Below, piece after piece: positions 1 through 5,004 of a stretch of 5,167 nt of DNA (its first letter is position 1; the number at the start of each line of letters is the position of its first letter). The DNA is from Chloroflexota bacterium (lineage in GTDB: Bacteria > Chloroflexota > Dormibacteria > Aeolococcales > Aeolococcaceae). Made by a program: the position numbers and the translations under genes. The DNA lies in contig JAQBPI010000067.1 in the NCBI GenBank assembly GCA_028287605.1, positions 1 to 5,167 on the forward strand, written 5' to 3'. The notes below the pieces were generated by a model that searched no databases, was not told where the DNA came from, and saw only the letters and a program-made list of their open reading frames with translations.

Positions 1-662
1 GCACCCGGGCGGTGCTGCTCAACTCGCCGCAGAACCCCACCGGCGCGGTGGTCGACGGCGTCGAGCTGGAGGCCCTGGCCGCCCGCTGCTCCGCCGCCGG
101 AGCGGTGGTGGTGGTCGACGAGGTGGCGCGGGGCACCCTCGACCCGACCGCGACCAGCCTGACCGCCGGCGCCGCCTTCGCCACCGGCGCGGTGGTGGTG
201 CTCGGCGACGTCAGCAAGGCCCTGGGGCTCGGCGGCCTGCGCGTGGGCTGGGTGAGCAGCGCGCGGCCCGCCCTCCTCGCGCGGGTGGCCGCGCTCAAGG
301 ACCTCACCAGCCTGGGCACCGCGGCGCCCAGCGAGCTGCTGGCGGCGCTCGCCCTCGAGCACCGGCGGACCCTCGCCGCGCGGGTCGCCCTCACCGCCAG
401 GACGAACCTCGCCGCCCTGGCCGGCTGGGTGGCGGCGATCCGGGGCGCGTCGCTCACCATCCCCGCCGACGGGCTGGTCGCCTTCCCCCGCCTGCCCGCG
501 GCGATTGCGGCCCCGCGCCGGCTGGAGCGGCTGCGCCGCGAGGCCGGCGTGGCCGCCGTCCCCGGTGGCCTCTTCGGCGTCCCCGGCCGGGTGCGGCTCG
601 GCCTCGGCGCCGCTCCGGGCCGGTTCGCCCGAGCCCTGGAGGCGATGGCCGGGCGGGCCTGA
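1..662 (+). CDS. Aminotransferase class I/II (PLP, fold type I), 5' truncated
   Basis: The gene enters from the left edge; the first complete codon in frame is at position 3 and the stop is TGA at 660-662. About 219 residues remain, roughly the C-terminal 60% of a class I/II aminotransferase of the HisC/AspC type. The NPTG motif lies at 33-44, the PLP-contacting Asp at 117-119 (VVVVDEV) and the Schiff-base Lys at 216-218 in the motif SKALGLGGLRVGW. The C-terminal substrate-carboxylate Arg is probably the one at 594-596 (GRVRLGLG). The SKAxGLxGLRVG form resembles histidinol-phosphate aminotransferases, but the substrate cannot be assigned because the N-terminal half is missing. The position where relatives usually have Tyr (DEVY or DEAY) reads DEVA. 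The NAT gene follows after 17 nt and may be co-transcribed. The fold and PLP chemistry are secure; the specific reaction is not. Confidence 0.9.
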   Translation, partial: TRAVLLNSPQNPTGAVVDGVELEALAARCSAAGAVVVVDEVARGTLDPTATSLTAGAAFATGAVVVLGDVSKALGLGGLRVGWVSSARPALLARVAALKDLTSLGTAAPSELLAALALEHRRTLAARVALTARTNLAALAGWVAAIRGASLTIPADGLVAFPRLPAAIAAPRRLERLRREAGVAAVPGGLFGVPGRVRLGLGAAPGRFARALEAMAGRA

Positions 663-666
663 CGGG

Positions 667-672
667 CACAAT
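667..672 (+). promoter_or_regulatory. Possible -10 element for a leaderless NAT transcript
   Basis: CACAAT, matching TATAAT at four of six positions, ends 7 nt before the GTG start at 680. That spacing would place the transcription start on or next to the start codon. There is no convincing -35 upstream and no SD before the GTG. This is a weak candidate; the alternative is readthrough from the aminotransferase gene. Confidence 0.25.
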
Positions 673-679
673 CCTCCGC

Positions 680-1561
680 GTGTCCACCGCAGCCCCCCCG
701 GACGAGTGGGAGGTCGAGCGCCTCGACCTCGACGCGTACCTGGCCCGGATCGGGCTCGAGGCCGCGCCTCGACCGACGCCGCGGGGGTTGCGCCGGCTGC
801 AGCGTGCCCACGCCGCCGCCATCCCCTTCGAGAACCTCGACATCCTCCTCGGCCGGCCCATCCGGCTGGATCTCGACGCGGTCCAGGACAAGCTGGTCGC
901 CCGAGGCCGCGGTGGCTACTGCTACGAGCACAACCTGCTGTTCGCCGCCGCGCTCGAGCGCATCGGCCTCGGCGTCGACCGGCTCAGCGCCCGGGTGCGG
1001 ATGGGCGCGGCCGTGCCCCCTCCCCCCTCGCACATGCTGCTCCGGGTCGAGGCCGAGGGGATCGACTGGCTCGCGGACGCCGGCTTCGGCGGCGAGGGCC
1101 TGCTCGAGCCGCTGCCCCTCGCCGACGGCGCGGTCACCGCGGCCCCGGGCTGGAACCACCAGCTCTCACGCGAGGACGAGCGCGTCTGGGTGCTGCGCTC
1201 GCTCCACGCCGACGGCTGGTTCGACCTCTACGCCTTCACCCTCGACCCGCAGCACCGGGTCGACTACGAGGTCTACAACCACTACCTGTCCACGCACCCG
1301 CGGTCGTCCTTCACCGCCGGCATCGTGGTGCAGCGGTCGACGCCGGCGTGGCGGCTCAGCCTCACCGGGCTGCGGGTGGTCGAGACCCGCCCCGACGGCG
1401 CCGAGACCGTCGAGGAGCTCGACGGTGCCTCCCTGGCCGGGACCCTGCGGGAGCGCTTCGGCATCCCCTTCAGCGACGACGAGGCGGCGCGGCTCCTCGC
1501 CCGGCTTCAGGCGGAGCGGGCCAGCCCCAGCAGCGGAGCCTCCTCGCGCACCAGCTCGTAG
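680..1561 (+). CDS. nat: Arylamine N-acetyltransferase
   Basis: This 293-residue protein is slightly longer than the usual 270-285 residues of the NAT family. These cytosolic enzymes transfer an acetyl or other short acyl group from CoA to arylamines, arylhydrazines or related amines by a ping-pong mechanism on a Cys. The catalytic triad is complete: Cys81 in RGGYCYEHN, His118 in PPPPSHMLLRV and Asp133 in LADAGFGG. The family N-terminal signature is also present (LDAYLARIGL, then IPFENLDI near 48-55). The GTG start at 680 is chosen because the conserved N-terminus begins about 15 residues later and no later start keeps it. No SD is visible. The last 18 or so residues (Ser/Ala-rich, after LLARLQAER) lie beyond the conserved core and are encoded antisense to the 3' end of the convergent rhodanese gene. 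The natural substrate is unknown; the aminotransferase next door hints at amine metabolism but does not show it. Confidence 0.95.
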   Translation: MSTAAPPDEWEVERLDLDAYLARIGLEAAPRPTPRGLRRLQRAHAAAIPFENLDILLGRPIRLDLDAVQDKLVARGRGGYCYEHNLLFAAALERIGLGVDRLSARVRMGAAVPPPPSHMLLRVEAEGIDWLADAGFGGEGLLEPLPLADGAVTAAPGWNHQLSREDERVWVLRSLHADGWFDLYAFTLDPQHRVDYEVYNHYLSTHPRSSFTAGIVVQRSTPAWRLSLTGLRVVETRPDGAETVEELDGASLAGTLRERFGIPFSDDEAARLLARLQAERASPSSGASSRTSS

Positions 1562-1902
1562 CCGTGCGCCTTCCAGCCGCCCACGCCGTCGACCATGGAC
1601 TCGACGTTCGAGTAGCCGAGGCGCATCACCGACTCGGCGGCGAGCAGCGACCGCGTCCCGCCGGCGCAGTAGAGGGTGATCGGGGTCTGGCGGTCCGGCA
1701 CGCGCTCCTCCAGCAGGACCTCGATGTAGCTCTTGCTGATGTGGATGGCGCCGGGGAGGTGACCGGCCTCGTACTCGGCGCGCTCGCGCACGTCGATGAG
1801 GACGTGGCCGCCGCAGGCCAGCCGGGCGTGGACCGACTCGGCGCCCACCTCGGGAACGACCTGGCGCACGGCTGCGAGCAGGTCCCGAGCGGTCATCGCC
1901 AT
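1507..1902 (-). CDS. Single-domain rhodanese (sulfurtransferase-like) protein
   Basis: This 131-residue protein is one rhodanese domain, which carries sulfane sulfur as a persulfide on its catalytic Cys, moving it from donors such as thiosulfate or polysulfide to acceptors. The family landmarks are in order: LIDVRERAEYEAGHLPGAIH at residues 35-54, the active-site loop with Cys79 in YCAGGTRS (Arg84 and Ser85 complete the CxxxxRS pattern), and the closing VDGVGGWKAHGY segment at 104-115. No signal peptide or membrane segment is seen, so it is probably cytoplasmic. The start is ATG at 1902-1900; a second in-frame ATG lies two codons on (1896-1894). There is no SD, but a promoter is placed so that the mRNA could begin at the first ATG. 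It lies 60 nt downstream of the kinase stop on the same strand, so readthrough from the two-component operon is also possible. The final residues overlap the NAT gene. The donor, acceptor and pathway are unknown. Confidence 0.93.
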   Translation of the reverse strand: MAMTARDLLAAVRQVVPEVGAESVHARLACGGHVLIDVRERAEYEAGHLPGAIHISKSYIEVLLEERVPDRQTPITLYCAGGTRSLLAAESVMRLGYSNVESMVDGVGGWKAHGYELVREEAPLLGLARSA

Positions 1903-1908
1903 GCGACG

Positions 1909-1937
1909 ACTCTACGGATGGCCCCCGAACTCGTCAA
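1909..1937 (-). promoter_or_regulatory. Candidate sigma-70-type promoter giving a leaderless rhodanese mRNA
   Basis: On the minus strand, TTGACG (1937-1932) is a five-of-six match to the -35 consensus. After a 17-nt spacer comes TAGAGT (1914-1909), a four-of-six match to TATAAT that keeps the TAnnnT core. Only 6 nt separate the -10 from the ATG at 1902, so the expected start site is the A of the start codon. This fits the lack of any SD before the rhodanese gene. It is the best-formed promoter in the window. Confidence 0.6.
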
Positions 1938-1960
1938 CTATCTGGATCGGATTAGTCAAC
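1933..1960 (-). repeat. Two direct GTTGAC repeats 22 bp apart, one overlapping the -35
   Basis: On the minus strand, GTTGACTA begins at 1960 and GTTGACGA at 1938; they agree at seven of eight bases. The 22-bp start-to-start distance is about two helical turns, so both would face the same side of the DNA. The downstream copy contains the -35 of the rhodanese promoter. It could be an operator for a dimeric regulator, but with two short copies it may also be chance. Confidence 0.3.
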
Positions 1961-1962
1961 AA

Positions 1963-3045
1963 TCAGGGATGGGGTGCGGGGAGGCTGAACCAGAACCGGG
2001 CCGAGCCGGGGAGCCCCTCGGCGCCCACCCGTCCCCCCGCCGCCTCGACCAGCTGCTTGACGATGGCGAGGCCGATCCCGGCGCCGCCGCGGGCCCGGTC
2101 GCGCGACTTCTCCACCCGGTAGAAGCGCTCGAAGAGGCGGGGCAGGTCGGCCGTGGGGAGCGCGTGGTCGCCGTCAGTCGTGTTGGTCACCTCGACCAGG
2201 GCGTGGCCGCGCTCGAGCCCGGCGCCGATCCGCGCCCGGCCCCCCTCGGGGGTGTAGCGGAGCGCGTTCTGGAGCAGATTGCCGAGCACCTGGGCGACGT
2301 GGTCGGGATGGGCTCGCACCACCAGCCGGCCGGGGAGGTCCACCTCGAGGTCGATGCCGGCGCGCTGGAAGCCGGGCTGGTAGAGGTCGACCGCGGCCCG
2401 CACCGCCTGGGTGAGGTCGGTGTCGCTCGGCGGCGGGGTGCGCCCGGCGTCGCCCTCGACGAGGAGGTCGAGCGAGCGGGACAGCCGCACCAGCCGGTCG
2501 GCCTCCTCGTGGAGCGAGCTGAAGGTCTCGGGCGTGGGCGGGATCACCTCGTCGCGCAGCGCCTCCAGGTAGCCCTTGAGGTTGGTGAGCGGGGTGCGCA
2601 GCTCGTGCGCGGTGTTGGCGATGAGCTCGCGGCGCATCCGCTCCTGCTCCTCGAGGCTCTCGGCCATGCGGTTGAAGGCCTCGGCGATGGCGCGCGCCTC
2701 CTCGATGCCGACGTCGGGGACGCGCGCCGCGTAGTCGCCGCCGGCGATGCGCCGCGCCGCCTCGACGATGCGGCCGAAGGAGCGCGCCACCCGGTGGGCG
2801 AGGAAGCCGGCGATGGCCACGCAGGCCACCGCGGCGGCGATCAGCGCCCAGACGAAGGTGCGGCCCACCGAGGAGTTGAACATCGCCCGCGACTCGGCGG
2901 TGGACGCGCCGTGGCGCACCATCAGGTCGTCGAAGGTGGAGCGGCCGACGTCGAACACGCCGGTGGCGATGATCGCGACCGCCACCGCGGTCACCAGCAG
3001 CGAGGCCAGCGCCATGCGGACGGCGATGCGCCGCGGCCGGATCAC
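1963..3045 (-). CDS. Sensor histidine kinase (HAMP, HisKA, HATPase)
   Basis: This 360-residue inner-membrane kinase senses a signal and phosphorylates the response regulator encoded just upstream. It has a transmembrane helix at about 9-28, an extracytoplasmic loop of only about 35 residues (29-63), a second helix at about 64-84 and a HAMP linker at about 82-134. The HisKA domain has phosphoacceptor His147 in ANTAHELRTPL. The ATPase domain has an N-box (NLLQNALRYTP, about 256-266), an F-box (LFERFYR, 304-310) and a G2 box (GGAGIGLAIV, 320-329). The G1 box is not the usual DxGxG; it reads VTNTTDGDHALP, with Asn where the adenine-binding Asp normally sits, as in CusS-type kinases. The GTG start overlaps the regulator's TGA by 4 nt, implying translational coupling, and no SD is seen. 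The core resembles BaeS/CusS-like envelope or metal sensors, but the short loop gives no clue to the ligand. Confidence 0.95.
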   Translation of the reverse strand: MIRPRRIAVRMALASLLVTAVAVAIIATGVFDVGRSTFDDLMVRHGASTAESRAMFNSSVGRTFVWALIAAAVACVAIAGFLAHRVARSFGRIVEAARRIAGGDYAARVPDVGIEEARAIAEAFNRMAESLEEQERMRRELIANTAHELRTPLTNLKGYLEALRDEVIPPTPETFSSLHEEADRLVRLSRSLDLLVEGDAGRTPPPSDTDLTQAVRAAVDLYQPGFQRAGIDLEVDLPGRLVVRAHPDHVAQVLGNLLQNALRYTPEGGRARIGAGLERGHALVEVTNTTDGDHALPTADLPRLFERFYRVEKSRDRARGGAGIGLAIVKQLVEAAGGRVGAEGLPGSARFWFSLPAPHP

Positions 3046-3752
3046 CCGACGTGCTCGGGCGCCGCCCGGTAGCCGGCGCCGCGCACCGTGGCGATGTAGC
3101 GGGGCACCTCGACGTCGTCGCCGAGCTTCTCGCGCAGCCGGCGGATGTGCACGTCGATGGTGCGGTCGAGCACCTCCACGTAGTTGCTGCCGTAGAGGGC
3201 GTCGAGGAGCATCTCGCGGGTCAGCACCCGGCCGTCGGCCTCGACTAGGGCGGCGAGGAGGCGGAACTCCGCGGTGGTGAGCTGCACCAGCCGGCCCTGG
3301 CGGGTCACCTGGTGGCGGTCGAGGTCGATGACCAGGTCGGCGTGGCGCAGCACCCCGCGGTCGCCGTCGCGCCCGGCGGCGCGGGCGCTGCGGCGCAGGA
3401 TCGCCTGCACCCGCACCACCAGCTCGGCCGGCGAGAAGGGCTTGGCGAGGTAGTCGTCGGCGCCCTGGTGGATGCCGGCGACCCGGTCGTCGGTGGAGCC
3501 GAGCGCGGAGAGCATCAGCACCGGGATGTCGGAGCGCTCGCGGAGCCGGCGGAGCACGCCGAGGCCGTCGAGCTCGGGGAGCATCACGTCGAGCACCACC
3601 AGCTGCGGGGCGTGGGCCTCGATCGCCGCCAGCGCGGCCCGGCCGTCGCGCGCCTCGACCACGGAGAACCCCTCGCGCTCGAGGTAGGTGCGGACCAGCG
3701 AGACGATCTTGGCGTCGTCGTCGACGACCAGCACGGGGGCGGCGGAGCTCAT
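3042..3752 (-). CDS. OmpR/PhoB-family response regulator
   Basis: This 236-residue cytoplasmic regulator is a usual length for the family. The receiver domain (about 6-121) has the acidic pair Asp11/Asp12 (VVDDD), phosphoacceptor Asp55 (VVLDVMLPELDG), Ser82 (LMLSALG) and Lys104 (YLAKPF). A short linker leads to a winged-helix DNA-binding domain (about 137-231) with LTTAEFRLLAALV, the recognition region RTIDVHIRRLREKLGDD and the closing wing IATVRGAGYRA. The ATG at 3752 is chosen because the receiver's first strand begins six residues later; a longer reading from further upstream would add residues unlike any receiver. It is the first gene of the minus-strand unit and is joined to the kinase by GTGA. 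It faces the secreted-protein gene across a 155-nt intergenic region, which is the natural place for its binding site. No SD is visible. Confidence 0.96.
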   Translation of the reverse strand: MSSAAPVLVVDDDAKIVSLVRTYLEREGFSVVEARDGRAALAAIEAHAPQLVVLDVMLPELDGLGVLRRLRERSDIPVLMLSALGSTDDRVAGIHQGADDYLAKPFSPAELVVRVQAILRRSARAAGRDGDRGVLRHADLVIDLDRHQVTRQGRLVQLTTAEFRLLAALVEADGRVLTREMLLDALYGSNYVEVLDRTIDVHIRRLREKLGDDVEVPRYIATVRGAGYRAAPEHVG

Positions 3753-3762
3753 CGCTGAGGGC

Positions 3763-3768
3763 AGTGTA
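3763..3768 (-). promoter_or_regulatory. Possible -10 element for the two-component operon
   Basis: TACACT on the minus strand (TAnnnT, four of six to consensus) lies 10 nt before the regulator's ATG. A start site 7 nt downstream would leave a leader of about 4 nt, which is consistent with the missing SD. I see no good -35 at 16-18 nt, so the element would need an activator or may not be real. Confidence 0.3.
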
Positions 3769-3782
3769 CGGAGGCCCCGTGT

Positions 3783-3803
3783 CGGCGGCATGACTCGCCG
3801 CCG
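3783..3803. repeat. Inverted repeat, 7-bp arms with 7-nt spacer, in the divergent intergenic region
   Basis: CGGCGGC (3783-3789) and GCCGCCG (3797-3803) are perfectly complementary around ATGACTC. On the minus strand it falls upstream of the candidate -10 of the two-component operon, in the -35 zone, so a protein bound there could control that operon and perhaps the divergent gene. The arms are pure G and C, so chance is a serious alternative in this genome. Confidence 0.35.
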
Positions 3804-3896
3804 GCGCGTGTCTCGCAGGCGTAGGAATCGAGGTGCTGCCGCGTCATACCTGAAACGTCCTGCCCCCACCCTCGGCGGCGGGACGCTCACGGTGTC

Positions 3897-3905
3897 AGGA
3901 AGGGA
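3897..3905 (+). promoter_or_regulatory. Strong Shine-Dalgarno for the secreted Lys-Pro protein
   Basis: AGGAAGGGA contains two overlapping SD-like cores. AGGA ends 7 nt before the first of three consecutive ATG codons (3908, 3911, 3914), and AGGGA ends 8 nt before the third. It is the only clear SD in the window, and it leaves the exact start among the three Met codons undecided. Confidence 0.7.
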
Positions 3906-3907
3906 AC

Positions 3908-4207
3908 ATGATGATGAACCTCCGACGTCTGCTCGCCTGCGGTCTCGCCGCCGCCTCGCTCGCCGGCGGGGTGGGCAGCACCGTCCTGGTCGGCCACGCG
4001 GCCAGCCGGACCGCCCCGCCCGTCAAGCAGAAGGTCCACAAGCAGCACTGCGTGAAGCCGGTGGCCGGCCAGCCGCCCACCGCCAACACCTGCAAGCCCA
4101 TGCCGAAGCCCAAGCCCAAGACCCACACCCTCAAGCCGAAGCCCACGACCCACAGCCCCAAGCCGAAGCCGCAGCCCGTCCACACGCTGCCGGCGCCCGG
4201 CCACTGA
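3908..4207 (+). CDS. Small secreted basic protein with Lys-Pro-Thr-His repeats, unknown function
   Basis: I do not recognise this 99-residue protein. It begins MMMNLRR and continues with a hydrophobic stretch (about 8-28) ending in VGHA-AS, a standard Sec signal peptide with likely cleavage after Ala31 or Ala32. The mature part has no Asp or Glu at all, 12 Lys, six His and many Pro, so it is strongly basic and probably disordered. Two Cys (48 and 62) could form a disulfide outside the cell. The tail from residue 67 holds three KPKP-based repeats. Lys-Pro-rich tails occur in exported proteins that associate with cell walls or anionic polymers; that role is inferred here. The gene has a strong SD, stands divergent from the two-component operon and is followed after 24 nt by a hairpin, so it is probably a single-gene transcript. 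That it is real is supported by the signal peptide and SD together; the opposite-strand readings lack recognisable domains. Confidence 0.8.
   Translation: MMMNLRRLLACGLAAASLAGGVGSTVLVGHAASRTAPPVKQKVHKQHCVKPVAGQPPTANTCKPMPKPKPKTHTLKPKPTTHSPKPKPQPVHTLPAPGH
4106..4189 (+). repeat. Three tandem KPKP repeats encoded in the secreted protein
   Basis: The units are KPKPKTHTL (4106-4132), KPKPTTHSP (4133-4159) and KPKPQPVHTL (4160-4189), that is 27, 27 and 30 bases. Each has KPKP followed by two or three residues, a His, then Thr or Ser. Codons differ between units (CCC and CCG for Pro), so the DNA repeat has diverged while the protein pattern has stayed. Confidence 0.75.
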
Positions 4208-4231
4208 CCGGATCCCCTTCACCAAGGCCGC

Positions 4232-4253
4232 GGCGTCCCCTCCGGGGGGCGCC
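4232..4253 (+). terminator. Hairpin with UCCG tetraloop, possible U-less terminator
   Basis: GGCGTCCCC (4232-4240) pairs with GGGGGCGCC (4245-4253) over nine base pairs, including one T-G wobble, around the loop TCCG. In RNA this is a C(UCCG)G loop of the stable UNCG class. It lies 24 nt after the secreted protein's stop and 37 nt before the glycosyltransferase start. No T-run follows, so termination is inferred from position and stability; it could instead be a 3'-end stabiliser or a leader structure for the next gene. Confidence 0.45.
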
Positions 4254-4290
4254 CGGCGCCGTCATCCCACCGAGATGCCCGGCGGCGAGA

Positions 4291-5004
4291 ATGCGGTCCG
4301 TGCCCGGCACCGACGCGCTCCACCGCTGCACCGTGATCATCCCCGCCCTCGACGAGGCGGGCGCGATCGCCGGGGTGGTCCGGGGCGTGCCCGCCGGGCT
4401 CCACGCCGACGTCCTCGTCGTCGACAACGGCAGCCGGGACGGCACCGCCGACGCCGCCGCCGCCGCCGGCGCCCGGGTGGTCCGCGAGCCGCGCCGCGGC
4501 TACGGCAGGGCCTGCCACACCGGTGTCGACGCCAGCCCCGACGCCACCGTGGTGGTGTTCATCGACGGCGACGGCAGCATGCCCCCCGAGGAGATCGGCG
4601 CCCTGGTCGCCCCCATCGTCGAGGGCCGCGCCGACCTGGTGTGCGGGTCGCGCACCGCACGCCGCGAGGCCGGCAGCATGCCCGCCCACCAGGCCCTCGG
4701 CAACCGCCTCGCCCTGCTGCTGCTGCGCCGCCTCTACGGGGTGCGCCTCACCGACCTCGGCCCCTACCGGGCGGTGCGCGGCGAGCTGCTCCGCGAGCTG
4801 GGGATGCGCCCCTCGCGCTTCGCCTGGCCGGCGGAGATGCTCGCCCGGGCGGCGCGGCGCCGGGCCCGCATCGTCGAGGTCGAGGTCGGCTACCGGCGGC
4901 GGCGGGCGGGCGCCTCCAAGGTGGGCGGCAGCCTGCGGGGGAGCCTCGGCGCCGGCCTCGGAATCGTCGGTGCGCTGCTCTGGCGCCGGGTGGCGCCGCG
5001 GTGA
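4291..5004 (+). CDS. Family 2 glycosyltransferase, polyprenyl-phosphate (DPM-like) type
   Basis: This 237-residue GT-A-fold enzyme is predicted to transfer a sugar from a nucleotide donor, most likely to a polyprenyl phosphate at the inner face of the membrane. The family opening is VIIPALDEAGAIAGVV (about 15-30). The nucleotide-binding Asp45 is in VVDNGSRDGT, and the metal-binding acidic motif is FIDGDGSMPPEE (Asp92, Asp94). Then come LVCGSR (about 116-121), GNRLALLLLRRLYG, the conserved TDLGPYRAVR (about 154-163) and the basic stretch GYRRRRAGASKVGGSLRGSL near the C-terminus. It has the length of the soluble catalytic domain, with no separate C-terminal membrane helices. ATG 4291 is used because the conserved strand starts about 13 residues later. 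The SD is poor, and GTG 4300, preceded at 7 nt by GAGAAT, is a weaker leaderless alternative. Its stop overlaps the next gene's start by 4 nt. Donor and acceptor are unknown. Confidence 0.9.
   Translation: MRSVPGTDALHRCTVIIPALDEAGAIAGVVRGVPAGLHADVLVVDNGSRDGTADAAAAAGARVVREPRRGYGRACHTGVDASPDATVVVFIDGDGSMPPEEIGALVAPIVEGRADLVCGSRTARREAGSMPAHQALGNRLALLLLRRLYGVRLTDLGPYRAVRGELLRELGMRPSRFAWPAEMLARAARRRARIVEVEVGYRRRRAGASKVGGSLRGSLGAGLGIVGALLWRRVAPR

Noticed and set aside
505..3072. An 855-residue open frame on the plus strand
   Set aside because: It runs antisense through the kinase and rhodanese genes and out of frame through NAT. Its product is Arg/Ala/Pro-rich with no domain; it is a by-product of few stop codons in GC-rich DNA.
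3312..3758. A plus-strand open frame of 148 residues within the regulator gene
   Set aside because: It is antisense to the receiver and linker region. The Val/Gly/His/Glu-rich composition is typical of an antisense frame, and no start signal is present.
3851..3887. ECF-sigma-type promoter at TGAAAC before the secreted-protein gene
   Set aside because: No matching -10 (CGTC or similar) occurs at the required 16-17 nt spacing.
3753..3890. N-terminal extension of the response regulator
   Set aside because: Upstream in-frame starts add residues unlike a receiver domain, whereas ATG 3752 gives the usual short N-terminus before VLVVDDD.
3938..3940. Lipoprotein lipobox at Cys11 (LLAC) in the secreted protein
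   Set aside because: Only ten residues precede the Cys, too short for a lipoprotein signal, and the hydrophobic stretch continues well past it to a normal VGHA cleavage site.
3887..4225. Minus-strand Gly/Leu/Val-rich frames opposite the secreted-protein gene
   Set aside because: They are complements of the Lys-Pro repeat, have no SD or domain, and the plus strand has both a strong SD and a signal peptide.
3688..4290. Longer glycosyltransferase reading frame starting upstream
   Set aside because: The open frame continues upstream only through the intergenic region and the secreted-protein gene in another frame; the family domain begins just after 4291.
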